A program made the position numbers and the translations under genes. The notes under the pieces are model-generated. The model had not been told where the DNA came from, did no database searches, and worked only from the letters and a program-made list of their open reading frames with translations. A stretch of DNA of 64,000 nucleotides from NCBI RefSeq assembly GCF_014646515.1, contig NZ_BMNK01000002.1, positions 269,988-333,987 of the forward strand. Direction: 5' to 3'. Below, in pieces: positions 46,148 to 54,861 of the stretch (position 1 is its first letter; every line of letters starts with the position of its first letter). The stretch is from Nonomuraea glycinis. Its GTDB lineage: Bacteria; Actinomycetota; Actinomycetes; Streptosporangiales; Streptosporangiaceae.

Positions 46148-47575
46148 TCATGCGGCGCTCCCGTACGGGGTGTAGGCGTTGACCATGGCGTGAATGTCGG
46201 TGTCGGAGACGTAGGCGGCGCGAACCCGAATAGGTTCGGGACTTGCCTCCAGCCGGACGTAACCGACGCCCGCGCCTCGTTGGGGGACGGGTGAGATGCG
46301 GTCGGCCAGCGCTCCCCGGTCGCGTGCGCCGTCGCCGAGGACCATGTCGACCTGTTCGGACTCGTCCAGGCGGAGGGCGATCTTGTCGGGGAACAGGTTG
46401 CGGATGTTCATGACCTCTTTGCGCGGGTCCTGGAGTGCGGCCAGGACGCCGACGCCGACCGCGCGGCCTTGGGTGGTGAGCGTGGCGAGGGCGCAGGAGA
46501 TGCGTTGCCGTAGCTGCCGATCGGACTGATAGGCGGTCAGGAACGCCACCTCGTCGACCACGACCAGGATGAACGGATCATCGACCGTGGGCGTGTGGGA
46601 GCGCTGGAGCCCGGCGAAACGGGCGGCTCGCTTCTGCATGACGGCGACGGCCTCGTCCAACAGGTCGGCACACTCCTCAGGCGTGGCCGCGTACCGCGTG
46701 CCGAACAGGGCGCGGCCGTAGGACAGCTCCATCAGTTTCGGGTCCAGCGCCCACAACTCGACCAGACCCCCACTGGCGGCGGGAAGTAGGGAGCGGATGA
46801 CGGACCAGATGATCGACCCCTTGCCGGCCCCGGTCGCGCCCGCGACGAGAACGTGTGTCCCGTGCACTTTGAGCCGCCACGGTCGCCCGTCTTCTCGGGT
46901 GCCGATCTCGACCGGTCCCACGGTCGGTTCGATGGGGATGGGCAGGGCCGGTAGGGGCTCAGAGAGTGGATCGCTACGCGGGAAGGTCAGCGTCAGGTGT
47001 CCGGCCTGGGTCAGCGTCACCCGGCAGGATGCGGCGCCGAAGCCTTGGGCGAGGTGGTCGGTGCGGTCGGTCCAGTCCTTGACCGGTTGGCCTTTGAGCA
47101 TGCGGACGGTGACCTGGTCGGCCCAGGATGTGCAGGTGACCTTGCCGAGCCGGGGCAGATAGTCACGGCCCCGGATGTGACGGCCGAGACCGGAGACGAT
47201 CAGGACGGGTTGCCAGTGTCGCCGGTAGATCCGGGTGAGCTGCCACCAGGCCAGCAGCCGGTAACCGATCAGGCGGTTGAAAGACGCCCGGTCGATGTAC
47301 GCCCATGAGGCGAGGGTCAGGATGACCGTGCCGAGCAGCGATGCGGCCATGGGCCAGCCATAGACGTACCAAGTAGCGCCGAGAGCGACCGGGATGGTGA
47401 CCGCGATGGGGTGGCGCCAGATCGTACGGACGAGCCCGGCGAGCATGCGCCAGGCCAGGATGACGATGGTGAGGATTGCGGGAGTCTTGACGACGGCCGG
47501 GCGGAAGACGACGGCCGTGTCGGGCGTGGTGGAGACGAGGTTGCGCGCCTCGTCGCCAGGTAGCCGCTTGAACAT
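46148..47575 (-). CDS. FtsK/SpoIIIE-type conjugative transfer ATPase (TraSA-like)
   Basis: 475 residues. Two hydrophobic segments near the N-terminus (LTIVILAWRMLAGLV; PIAVTIPVALGATWYVYGWP, then LLGTVILTLASWAYI), followed by a FtsK-like motor domain with Walker A GATGAGKGS near residue 250 and Walker B ILVVVDEVAFL near residue 345. A single such protein translocates double-stranded DNA in actinomycete mycelial conjugation. It appears intact, in contrast to the neighbouring rep and int, so the element might be mobilised in trans. Preceded by AGAGGTTCCCAGC and a start ATG at 47575. Confidence 0.9.
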   Translation of the reverse strand: MFKRLPGDEARNLVSTTPDTAVVFRPAVVKTPAILTIVILAWRMLAGLVRTIWRHPIAVTIPVALGATWYVYGWPMAASLLGTVILTLASWAYIDRASFNRLIGYRLLAWWQLTRIYRRHWQPVLIVSGLGRHIRGRDYLPRLGKVTCTSWADQVTVRMLKGQPVKDWTDRTDHLAQGFGAASCRVTLTQAGHLTLTFPRSDPLSEPLPALPIPIEPTVGPVEIGTREDGRPWRLKVHGTHVLVAGATGAGKGSIIWSVIRSLLPAASGGLVELWALDPKLMELSYGRALFGTRYAATPEECADLLDEAVAVMQKRAARFAGLQRSHTPTVDDPFILVVVDEVAFLTAYQSDRQLRQRISCALATLTTQGRAVGVGVLAALQDPRKEVMNIRNLFPDKIALRLDESEQVDMVLGDGARDRGALADRISPVPQRGAGVGYVRLEASPEPIRVRAAYVSDTDIHAMVNAYTPYGSAA

Positions 47576-47663
47576 AAGCTGGGAACCTCTCGTGATGGAG
47601 TGAGTCGTGGGAGAACCGAGGGGCCGCCGGAAGTTGCAGCTTCCAGCGGCCCCGCCTCATGCG

Positions 47664-47978
47664 TCAGGCCGCCGTGTCGGTGGCGTCTTTGGCCGGTTGT
47701 TCGGCGTGCAGGCACTCGCAGTCGGCCAGGTAGCGAGCGGCGGCGTTGAAGATCTCGCGGGCGACGGCCAGGTCCGCGTCGGTGACCGGCCCGGCTCCGG
47801 TGGTGGAGACGTGCACGTCGGCCTCCTGGGAGCTGAACTCCAGGTACGGGCGCGGAGTGCTGACCAGCAGTCCGGCGCTGACCTTCAGGCGCGGGGTGTG
47901 GAAGGAGATGCTGACGTGCGGGTCGGCGTCGGGGCGCATGGACAGGGTGACGTAGGTGTAGGGCCGGTGCTCGCTCAT
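47664..47978 (-). CDS. AICE hypothetical protein
   Basis: 104 residues, no signal or membrane segment. Alternating hydrophobic pattern in the first two-thirds (VTLSMRPDADPHVSISFHTP; VHVSTTGAG) and a helical C-terminus with CECLHAEQ. It overlaps the next gene by 4 bases and resembles that protein in layout (beta sheet, then DLxxARE(I/L) helix), so the pair may be paralogues or partners. Confidence 0.7.
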   Translation of the reverse strand: MSEHRPYTYVTLSMRPDADPHVSISFHTPRLKVSAGLLVSTPRPYLEFSSQEADVHVSTTGAGPVTDADLAVAREIFNAAARYLADCECLHAEQPAKDATDTAA

Positions 47979-48241
47979 GCCGCCACCCCGTGACCGTCGG
48001 GCAGGCCGTAGAAGCTGCGCTCCAGGGAGCGGGCGAAGCGGTGGGCCTCGCGGGCGAGCTGGCGGGCGAACTCCAGGTCCTCCACCGTCACGGGGCCACC
48101 GGTGGTGACCAGGACGGAGGTGGCGCCGAAGTCGAGCGCCAGGACGGGCTCACGGCGGGCGAACGGGTGGTTGAGGGTGCGGGCGGCGTGGCCGGTGGTT
48201 AGCCGGATCACGCTGTTGCGCGGGGTACGGCGACGGGTCAT
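47975..48241 (-). CDS. AICE hypothetical protein
   Basis: 88 residues. After a basic N-terminus (MTRRRTPRNSVIRL) there is LALDFGATSVLVTTGGPVTV, EDLEFARQLAREAHRFARSL. It shares the GGPVTVEDLEFAR / GPVTDADLAVARE motif with the downstream neighbour, suggesting a small family. Overlaps both neighbours' ends. Confidence 0.7.
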   Translation of the reverse strand: MTRRRTPRNSVIRLTTGHAARTLNHPFARREPVLALDFGATSVLVTTGGPVTVEDLEFARQLAREAHRFARSLERSFYGLPDGHGVAA

Positions 48242-48654
48242 CAGGCGGCGTCCTTTCCGGCCTTGGCCGGGGCGGTGGTCTGGTGGGGAGCGCGCATCTC
48301 CCGCACCTTGATGGAGTAGGCGAGGCGGCCGTTGCCGTTGACGTACGGCGTGACCGAGATGCCGTCGAACTCGACGGGCGTGAACGGAAGCCCCGGCATC
48401 GGGGACGGCGGCACCGGCTGGACCGGCGCGAGGATCTTGACCGCCACCGTCTTCTGCGCGGGCTTGAGGGCCGGGTCACCGTCCAGGACCGCGACCTGCC
48501 AGACCAGCTCACTCGTCTGCTTGTCGCGGGACTGCACGAAGCGGCCGTTGGTCGAGGCGTCGAAGTCCTTGACCGGCTCGACCTGACCGACGACGTAGCA
48601 GCCGTGCGGGAAGACCATGGCGAAGGTAACGGGGATGGGACCTTGCAGAGCCAT
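48241..48654 (-). CDS. Conserved AICE plasmid protein (SpdB/transfer-region type), unknown
   Basis: 137 residues from ATG 48654 behind AGAGGAAAG. Pattern: MALQGPIPVTFAMVFPHGCY, RDKQTSELVWQVAVLDGDP, VPPSPMPGLPFTPVEFDGIS and VNGNGRLAYSIKVREMRAP. Proteins of this look regularly head the leftward tra-rep operon of actinomycete integrative elements. The C-terminus is Ala/Lys-rich. Function not known to me. It is preceded by an inverted operator-like repeat. Confidence 0.7.
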   Translation of the reverse strand: MALQGPIPVTFAMVFPHGCYVVGQVEPVKDFDASTNGRFVQSRDKQTSELVWQVAVLDGDPALKPAQKTVAVKILAPVQPVPPSPMPGLPFTPVEFDGISVTPYVNGNGRLAYSIKVREMRAPHQTTAPAKAGKDAA

Positions 48655-48681
48655 AACAGCTTTCCTCTCTTGGATGACAGG

Positions 48682-48736
48682 CACTCGACCTATCAAGTAG
48701 TTGGACGATAACGCTGCGTAGCTTGGTAGGTCAAGT
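48682..48736. promoter_or_regulatory. Inverted pair of CTTGRTAGGTCRAGTG boxes
   Basis: A 16-base motif, CTTGATAGGTCGAGTG on the - strand and CTTGGTAGGTCAAGTG on the + strand, occurs twice head-to-head about 35 bp apart, between the leftward transfer operon and the rightward gene at 48749. The GntR regulator at 49273-50004 is the likely reader by analogy with KorSA of pSAM2. Confidence 0.5.
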
Positions 48737-48748
48737 GTCTAAGCTGGA

Positions 48749-49243
48749 ATGACAGCCGTGTCACCGTTGCGATACACAGGCGTGCAGGTCGACGGCTCCA
48801 CATCATGGGAGGTTCTGGTGCGAATCTTGTGGGGGTGTGTGGTCGCAGCCGTGATCACCGCGCTGGCTGGCCTGTTCTTCCTGATCGTGAAGCCCCAACT
48901 GCGCGACAACGCTCGGCTTGATGCCTTTTACGAGCGCGTACTCGACTACCCGCTCCCACCGAGCACCCGCAACCTCTTCCCGATGGATGGTGATGCGATC
49001 TTCGACAAGAACCTGTCCATGGGGAGCGGAAGCTACTGCGACTACCGGGTTCGGATCACGTTGCAGACTGCTCTTACTCCGCAGGAGATCCGCCGCCACT
49101 ATGACAGCGCGTCGATCCCTGGAGCCGAGGAGGAAGCGATGATCACTCTGTACTTTTCAGACGAGGACTCCGCCGGCGGTCGCCAAGTAATCGTCGAAGC
49201 GTACGATTCTCATGACTGGGACGGAGATTGGCGCTGCTTCTAG
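48749..49243 (+). CDS. Single-pass membrane protein, unknown
   Basis: 164 residues. One membrane segment (ILWGCVVAAVITALAGLFFLIV, about residues 27-48) and an extracytoplasmic or cytoplasmic acidic domain with YCDYRVRITLQTALTPQEIR. No ribosome binding site is clear at the first ATG. It is oriented against its neighbours and may be cargo of the element. Confidence 0.6.
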   Translation: MTAVSPLRYTGVQVDGSTSWEVLVRILWGCVVAAVITALAGLFFLIVKPQLRDNARLDAFYERVLDYPLPPSTRNLFPMDGDAIFDKNLSMGSGSYCDYRVRITLQTALTPQEIRRHYDSASIPGAEEEAMITLYFSDEDSAGGRQVIVEAYDSHDWDGDWRCF

Positions 49244-49272
49244 CCGCAGACCGCATCCAGGCTCAGATGGCT

Positions 49273-50004
49273 CTATGCGATCGGATAGGCGTCTTCTAGC
49301 TCGTGCCGGTCGGCCGGGAGAAGCACCTCCACAACGGCCAATGGGTGCCCTGACGCATCACGCACTGCCCCGAACACGGCCAGGAGCGGCACGTTCTTCG
49401 GCATGCCGAGCTGCTTGGCCTCCTGGGCGGTGGGCATGCGCGCGGTGATCTGCTCCACGATGTGATCGAAGCGCACCCCCTTGCGCGACGTCAGATGCTC
49501 CCGGACGCCCTCCCGCAACGGCTCACCACTGGTCAGATCGGTGCCCTCCGACAGCTCCAAGGGCAACCACAACGACACCAGCTCAGTCGGCTCACCGTCA
49601 CCGGCCACCAGCCGCCGACGCAGGAACGCCCTGCCTTTGGGCGGCATCTCCAACAGCGACGCCACCCGGTTGGACGGCGTCACCGCGCCCGCCTCCACCA
49701 GCTCGCCGGGAGTATCGGTCTCCGGGTCGGTCAGGTACGCCTGTCCGGGCCGGTTGGACTCCATCGACGCCATCGCGGGACGGCCACGTACAAAACGGCC
49801 CTTGCCCTGCTGGGAATCGATCCAGCCCTGCTCACGCAGCACCCGCAGCGCGGCGACCACGGTAGGCCGGGACACACTGAACTCTTTGATGAGTTGGTGT
49901 TCACTGGGCAGGAGGGAGCCCGGTGGGTACGTTCCCGCCTCGATACGCCGCTGAAGGGCCTGCACAAGCTGCGCATACTTCGGCGGTACGGACTCAAGCG
50001 ACAT
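49273..50004 (-). CDS. GntR/HutC-family regulator (KorSA-like)
   Basis: 243 residues from ATG 50004. N-terminal winged helix (KYAQLVQALQRRIEAGTYPP, SVSRPTVVAALRVLREQGWI) and a UTRA ligand domain (RRLVAGDGEPTELVSLWLPL; MPTAQEAKQLGMPKNVPLLA). Elements of the pSAM2 type carry such a regulator to keep excision and transfer genes silent; candidate operator boxes lie at 48682-48736. Confidence 0.88.
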   Translation of the reverse strand: MSLESVPPKYAQLVQALQRRIEAGTYPPGSLLPSEHQLIKEFSVSRPTVVAALRVLREQGWIDSQQGKGRFVRGRPAMASMESNRPGQAYLTDPETDTPGELVEAGAVTPSNRVASLLEMPPKGRAFLRRRLVAGDGEPTELVSLWLPLELSEGTDLTSGEPLREGVREHLTSRKGVRFDHIVEQITARMPTAQEAKQLGMPKNVPLLAVFGAVRDASGHPLAVVEVLLPADRHELEDAYPIA

Positions 50005-50250
50005 TTTGACCGTCCAACACCCGACAGGTTGTTTTACCAAGTTTGAGCGTAACCTGGATCAGCCCGCTCCGTCCAAGCATTCCGCTGACGTGCGGGAAGA
50101 AGGCCCGGCAGGCAGTCGCGGAGGAACGGGGGCGACCCTCCGTGGGCATGGACTCGGCCACCTGCCGGGCGATGAGACGCGACGAGGCTGGGAAGGACCG
50201 CCCCGTACCCCTCCGAACGGGGACTGGCGCCACCTCGCCGCGCCGGCCTC

Positions 50251-50532
50251 TTACTTGGCGGCGCACTCCGCCAAGACGCTTGCCGCCCCCTCCACATCGC
50301 CGACCGGATGCCGCCTCTCGGCGCTCTGCCAGGAGAAGTACGCACCGCCGTACCCGACGAACACCCACACCGGAAGCCCCGGCTCAGGTCGGCGCACGAT
50401 GAGCGCACTGTTGTCCGGCAGCAACTCGGCCTCGACGCCGAGACTCGTGAGTCGCTCGCGCAACTGGGCCAGGGCGCGCCCGTCCCTCTGGTGCCCGAGC
50501 CCGTTCGTGGCCGCCAGCATGATCGGATTCAT
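50251..50532 (-). CDS. AICE hypothetical protein
   Basis: 93 residues from ATG 50532. Pattern LAQLRERLTSLGVEAELLPD followed by ALIVRRPEPGLPVWVFVGYG and GAYFSWQSAERRHP. Small proteins with this GGxxFxW core are often next to XRE/TPR regulators in actinomycete elements. Function unknown. Overlaps the upstream gene by four bases. Confidence 0.7.
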   Translation of the reverse strand: MNPIMLAATNGLGHQRDGRALAQLRERLTSLGVEAELLPDNSALIVRRPEPGLPVWVFVGYGGAYFSWQSAERRHPVGDVEGAASVLAECAAK

Positions 50533-50723
50533 CTCTCGTTCCTTTCGGCCTGGCCTTCGCCGAGGCAGTCGAGACACTTGCGCTCCTCGATCTCTTCCGC
50601 CCCCTCTCCGCCAGTGCCGATCAGGAGGGCGCGGCACGAGCCTTTGAGCTTGTAACCGCGTCCCCGGCACGCCGGGCAGGGGCCTGTCTCGCAGTTCTTC
50701 TCTGGCCGGGTCACCGTCGCCAT
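50529..50723 (-). CDS. Small zinc-finger protein of DnaJ CxxCxGxG type
   Basis: 64 residues. CPACRGRGYKLKG and CLDCLGEG form two CxxCxGxG-like repeats, as in DnaJ zinc centres. Coupled by overlap to the following gene. Such proteins recur in integrative elements; function unknown. Confidence 0.7.
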   Translation of the reverse strand: MATVTRPEKNCETGPCPACRGRGYKLKGSCRALLIGTGGEGAEEIEERKCLDCLGEGQAERNER

Positions 50724-50882
50724 CTCCTCGCGAGTCGTTTCCGGTACTCCCTACGGCGGAAGTCCGCTGCACTTACCTTGTTGATTGATGGCAAGTCCAC
50801 CGGCAATGCAGAATGAGGGGACCTCCTTTCCAGGTCCCCCAGTAACCCCCTTTGGCCACTCCCATTCGAAAGAAGGCCGGAT

Positions 50883-52316
50883 ATGCCCAGAACGGGGATG
50901 AATGTTCGCCTTCACGAGTGGCGCCAGAAGGCCCGTTTGACACGGGCCGAAATGGCAAAAATGATCAATCTCAGCAAAAGCGGGATCAAATACAAGCTGA
51001 CCTGCGACGAGGAACGCCTACGCCGCTGGGAAGCGGGCGAGGTCGCATGGCCGCGAGAGCCGTACCGGCTGGCGTTGACCGAGGTCACCCACCTTGACCC
51101 GGAGGACCTGGGGTTCGCCCCCGTCAAGCGAGGTCCCGCCAAGGCGGAAAACGAGCAATTGCCACATAGCTCATCTTTGGCGAATATTGGCACTAACCTC
51201 GCAGCGCTACGGGACAAAGGAGACTTCGAGCGGCAGTTGTCAGCACCTGCGGACGAGGGGACACTTGTCGTGCCGGGCCGCGCTCCCGATGGGAGGATCA
51301 TCTTCTTGTCTGTATCCCGCCGCACGTTCCTTCAGGGCCTGGGCGTCGGCCTCGCAGGAATCATGCCGTCAGAGAACACGTCGCTTCCCGTTTCACCAGC
51401 GCGACGACTCGCCACGGCCACGGGTGATCTCAGCCCCGTCGAGCACTTGCAGCAGGTACGCAAAGTCCTGATCGACAATGACAATCTGCTCGGCCCCCTG
51501 AACACGATCCCCGCCGTCCAGCAGCAGATCACCGCCATACATCAACTCCGCCAGGCGGCGCGAGGCACCGACCGGCACCGGTTGCTCAGACTGCAAGCCG
51601 AATACTGCGAGTTCTGCGGATGGCTCTACCACGACGCGGGCGACTTCCAGGCAGCCCAGTACTGGGCAGACCGCGCGCTGGAACTGTCGCACGCCATCGC
51701 CGATCGAGACATGACCACGTTCATCCTGGCGCGCAAGAGTCAACTCGCCGGCGACATGGGAGACGCGGTCACCGCCATCGACCTGGCCGAGGCCGCAAGC
51801 ACCCTCGCCCGCCCAGGCAGCAAACTCGAAGCGCTCGCCCCCACCTACGGCGGATACGGGCATGCCCTGCGTAACGACGGCGATGCCGCCAGGCGCGAAC
51901 TCGACCGCGCCCATGAACTTCTCCTCAACGTCTCCGACGACCCCCACTCTCCATGGGGCGTATGGCTGGACGAGCCTTACCTGGAGGCCCAGCGCGCGCG
52001 GAGCAACGCCGAACTCGGCAGGTTTAGCGAAGCCGTCGAAGGCTTCCGGTACGCGACAGCCGCCGTCCCGCCGTCCTTCCGCCGTGATCTCGGCGTCTAC
52101 CTGTCACGGGAATCGATCGCCCACGCGGGAGCGGGAGAGCCCGAGCAAGCCGCCAACGTCGCCATGTCCGCGCTGTGCATCGCCGAGGAAACCGGATCCG
52201 CCCGCATCATCAACGAGCTCCTCAAGCTGGACCAGCAGCTCCAGCCCTGGCGCAGCGCACCCCTCGTTGCCGACCTGCACACCGCGTTGAGAGGTACGGT
52301 GTTGCGGCAAGCATGA
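50883..52316 (+). CDS. XRE-type HTH plus tetratricopeptide regulator
   Basis: 477 residues. N-terminal HTH (LHEWRQKARLTRAEMAKMIN, LRRWEAGEVAWPREP), a Tat-like or hydrophobic patch (SRRTFLQGLGVGLAGIM) in the middle, and TPR-like helices from about residue 195 (CGWLYHDAGDFQAAQYWADR; ARSNAELGRFSEAVEGFRYA). Family proteins are peptide- or partner-responsive regulators. The reductase and deaminase genes start 23 bases after, so the three form a cassette. Confidence 0.85.
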   Translation: MPRTGMNVRLHEWRQKARLTRAEMAKMINLSKSGIKYKLTCDEERLRRWEAGEVAWPREPYRLALTEVTHLDPEDLGFAPVKRGPAKAENEQLPHSSSLANIGTNLAALRDKGDFERQLSAPADEGTLVVPGRAPDGRIIFLSVSRRTFLQGLGVGLAGIMPSENTSLPVSPARRLATATGDLSPVEHLQQVRKVLIDNDNLLGPLNTIPAVQQQITAIHQLRQAARGTDRHRLLRLQAEYCEFCGWLYHDAGDFQAAQYWADRALELSHAIADRDMTTFILARKSQLAGDMGDAVTAIDLAEAASTLARPGSKLEALAPTYGGYGHALRNDGDAARRELDRAHELLLNVSDDPHSPWGVWLDEPYLEAQRARSNAELGRFSEAVEGFRYATAAVPPSFRRDLGVYLSRESIAHAGAGEPEQAANVAMSALCIAEETGSARIINELLKLDQQLQPWRSAPLVADLHTALRGTVLRQA

Positions 52317-52338
52317 TCACGGTTCCCTGGAAGGTCTC

Positions 52339-53031
52339 ATGCGACGCCCCTACGTCCTGCTGAGCTGCGCGATGTCCGTGGACGGCTACATCGACGACAC
52401 CACCCCGGAACGGCTCCTGCTCTCCAACGCCCCCGACTTCGACCGCGTCGACCAGGTCAGAGCCGACAGCGACGCCATCCTCATCGGCGCCACCACGATG
52501 CGCCGCGACAACCCCCGACTCCTGGTCAACTCCGAAACCCGGCGAGCCCAGCGAGCTGCCCAAGGCCTGCCCCCGTACCCGCTCAAGGTCACCGTCACCA
52601 ACAGCGGAGACCTCGACCCGGACCTGAAGTTCTGGCACCACGGCGGCGAAAAGATCGTCTACTGCCCCGACCCGGTCGTCCCCAAGCTCCGCGAGTCACT
52701 GCGCGACCTGGCCACCATCGTCGGCCTCGGCCCCACCACGGACCTCGCACGGATGCTGGACGATCTCGGCCAGCGCGGCATCCAACGCCTCATGGTCGAA
52801 GGCGGCGGCACCATCCACACCCAGTTCCTCACCCAGGGACTCGCCGACGAGATCCACCTCGCCATCGCACCCATCTTCGTCGGCGACGCAGGCGCCCCCC
52901 GCTTCGTCAACCCCGGCGACTTCCCCGGAGGCACCGGCCACCGCATGACACTCGCCGAAGCCCGCACCGTGGACGACGTCGTACTGCTGCGCTACCTCCC
53001 CAAACAGGCATCGGGTAGTACCACCTCATGA
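52339..53031 (+). CDS. RibD C-terminal-type reductase
   Basis: 230 residues, dihydrofolate-reductase-like fold: YVLLSCAMSVDGYIDDTTPE at the start, IGATTMRRDNPRLLVN, and MVEGGGTIHTQFLTQGLADE with the NADPH-binding Gly-rich turn. In riboflavin synthesis this domain reduces the ribose of a pyrimidine after deamination; here it is a separate protein directly followed by a deaminase, with a 4-base overlap. Whether the pair acts on a riboflavin precursor or on another nucleotide is unknown. Confidence 0.88.
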   Translation: MRRPYVLLSCAMSVDGYIDDTTPERLLLSNAPDFDRVDQVRADSDAILIGATTMRRDNPRLLVNSETRRAQRAAQGLPPYPLKVTVTNSGDLDPDLKFWHHGGEKIVYCPDPVVPKLRESLRDLATIVGLGPTTDLARMLDDLGQRGIQRLMVEGGGTIHTQFLTQGLADEIHLAIAPIFVGDAGAPRFVNPGDFPGGTGHRMTLAEARTVDDVVLLRYLPKQASGSTTS

Positions 53032-53495
53032 CCACCACTCCAGACGACCACCGATGGCTGCTCACCGCGATCGATCTGTCCCGCCTCTGCCCACCCTCGC
53101 AGACGGCCTTCTCCGTCGGCGCGGTGATCGTGGACGAGTACGGCAACGAACTCAGCCGCGGCTACTCCCGCGAAACCGACGACCACGTCCACGCCGAAGA
53201 GTCCGCCCTGGCCAAACTCCCCACCGGCGACCCCCGCCTAGCAAAGGCCACCCTCTACAGCACCCTGGAACCCTGCAACAAACGACGCTCACGCCCGAAG
53301 ACCTGCACCCAACTCATCCTCCAAGCAGGCATCCCCCGCGTCGTGATCGCCTGGACAGAACCTCCCACCTTCGTCACCGACGCCAACGGCACAGAAGCCC
53401 TCACGGCCCACGGCGTCACAGTGATCACGCTCCCCGAACTCGCCGAAGCAGCCCGATCAGTGAACGCCCACTTGATCGATCAGGGACTGGCCTGA
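53028..53495 (+). CDS. Cytidine/deoxycytidylate-type deaminase (RibD N-terminal-like)
   Basis: 155 residues. Zinc motif HAEESAL (His and catalytic Glu) and TLEPCNKRRSRPKTC supplying the two Cys ligands (PCxxxxxxxxxC). Zinc-dependent deaminase of the RibD/CMP-dCMP type. Together with the upstream reductase it makes a split RibD-like pair under the TPR regulator. Confidence 0.88.
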   Translation: MTTTPDDHRWLLTAIDLSRLCPPSQTAFSVGAVIVDEYGNELSRGYSRETDDHVHAEESALAKLPTGDPRLAKATLYSTLEPCNKRRSRPKTCTQLILQAGIPRVVIAWTEPPTFVTDANGTEALTAHGVTVITLPELAEAARSVNAHLIDQGLA

Positions 53496-53560
53496 GAGAT
53501 CCTGCCAACCGTCGCGACGTGTCGTCGAAGCAGTATTGCGTGCCTGGAAATCTTGCCGAG

Positions 53561-53686
53561 TTGTTCTTGTAGGGATCAAGCGGCGGCGCGGCGCGCCGCC
53601 GTACCGGCCCGCTGGCGCCCGCCGCCCGGGCATGCGGCCTGGGGGCCGGTCCCGGACGGCGGCGCCTCGGGCCGGCCCGCGTCAGA
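53561..53686. repeat. Dispersed ~125-bp GC-rich repeat, copy 1
   Basis: Begins TTGTTCTTGTAGG, followed by ATCAAGCGGCGGCG and a palindromic GC-rich block; the same sequence with scattered changes recurs at 60612-60738. It contains the self-complementary core CGGCGCGCCG. No coding frame is credible. Identity unknown. Confidence 0.75.
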
Positions 53687-53790
53687 TCTCGCCGCAACCA
53701 ATCAGACCCGCCGACCCTGGCGCCACGCCACCGCAGCGCACCCGGCCTACCGTCTGGACACGACAGTTCTGAACAACAGACGATGGCAGG

Positions 53791-54228
53791 ATGCGCAGCC
53801 GGTTGACGATCCTCGCGGAAGTAGCCACCGTCGCAGCTCTCATGGTCGCCGTGATGACCTTCCTAAAATGGGACGAGAAAGCCCCATGGGGCGAAGGGAA
53901 CGCTCCCTCAAACCCCGAGCAAGCGCAACTCACGGTCGCCGTTCCAACCCTTGTGGAACGGATGCAGATATTCGGCTCCGACCAGGACTTCGGGCGACTA
54001 CTGCTCTGGGGGATCGGCCTGTACATCCTTCTCGGGGCCTTGGCACTGATCGTCTCAGGTGACTACGGCGGAGCAGCCCGAGCCGGACTCTGGCTTTTGT
54101 TGGCGCTCGCGGCCACAGCTGCTTGGCTCTGGCTGTTCTGGGGCTCGCTCAACGTACTCGGAATCATCTTGTTGGGAATCGGCCTCGTCATCGTCGGTAT
54201 CGCGTGCCTCACGTACTTGGATATCTAG
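53791..54228 (+). CDS. Small membrane protein, unknown
   Basis: 145 residues with about four hydrophobic segments (LAEVATVAALMVAVMTFL; LLLWGIGLYILLGALALIV; GLWLLLALAATAAWLWLFWG; VLGIILLGIGLVIVGIACL). The region between the first two is hydrophilic. No strong ribosome binding site. Cargo of segment A; function unknown. Confidence 0.6.
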   Translation: MRSRLTILAEVATVAALMVAVMTFLKWDEKAPWGEGNAPSNPEQAQLTVAVPTLVERMQIFGSDQDFGRLLLWGIGLYILLGALALIVSGDYGGAARAGLWLLLALAATAAWLWLFWGSLNVLGIILLGIGLVIVGIACLTYLDI

Positions 54229-54308
54229 AAGCACGCCTCCGGCGGGGGTCTCCGGCTCCGGGATAATCGCCGAGCCAGGGGACAGGGCCGTAGGTGGTTG
54301 AGGTGGAA

Positions 54309-54463
54309 GTCTGATCATCCCGTCCGCCATCGACCCGGGACAAGCCGAGCGGGCCTGGGCCATGGGGTCAAGATCGTTCGTCCAGTGGGGCGCTCCATCT
54401 TGACCCCATGGCCCAGGCCCGCTTCCCCTTCGGGCGGGACGACGGCGGACGGGATGATCAGAC
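54309..54463. repeat. 155-bp near-perfect inverted repeat (MITE-like)
   Basis: Outer arms GTCTGATCATCCCGTCCGCC and its complement, inner arms GCGGGCCTGGGCCATGGGGT plus CAAGAT and its complement, with a 22-base loop at 54375-54396. The arms of about 66 bases differ only in a central stretch. It lies in a gene-free region. No transposase is near and no target duplication is obvious. Confidence 0.85.
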
Positions 54464-54861
54464 AGGGGAGGAGCGTGTTGGCCGCACGTAGCAAGATCCG
54501 GACTATGCGCGGAATGATCTGCGGCTCCAAGGGCGAGACTGAGGGCGTACAGCGAGGTTGAGGCCGCATCGAGGCCAGGATCATCGGTCCCCTGTAAAAC
54601 CGTCGGCACTGTTCCGGGGAGCCCGAGGTGACTCGTGCGCGACCTGCGTGGCGAACGCGTCCGAAAGCCTTCGGACGTCGTTTGGGGACCTACGGATTAT
54701 GAGTCTGTAGGCTGGCGGACTCGTCCTAGTTGCAGTTCTAGTTGCAATCCAGCTACGTGCAGCCCCGTTCCAGGTGGAACTGATCTGGACGGGTGAGATC
54801 AGAGCTGCTAATGCGGTTTGGCTAGCATCCGTGCTTGCTGAACAGACCCAAGGGGGACAGC

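Noticed and set aside
45176..46175. Rightward 329-residue open frame across the rep region
   Set aside because: Shadow of the leftward repSA gene; Gly/Val/Leu-rich without motifs or ribosome binding site.
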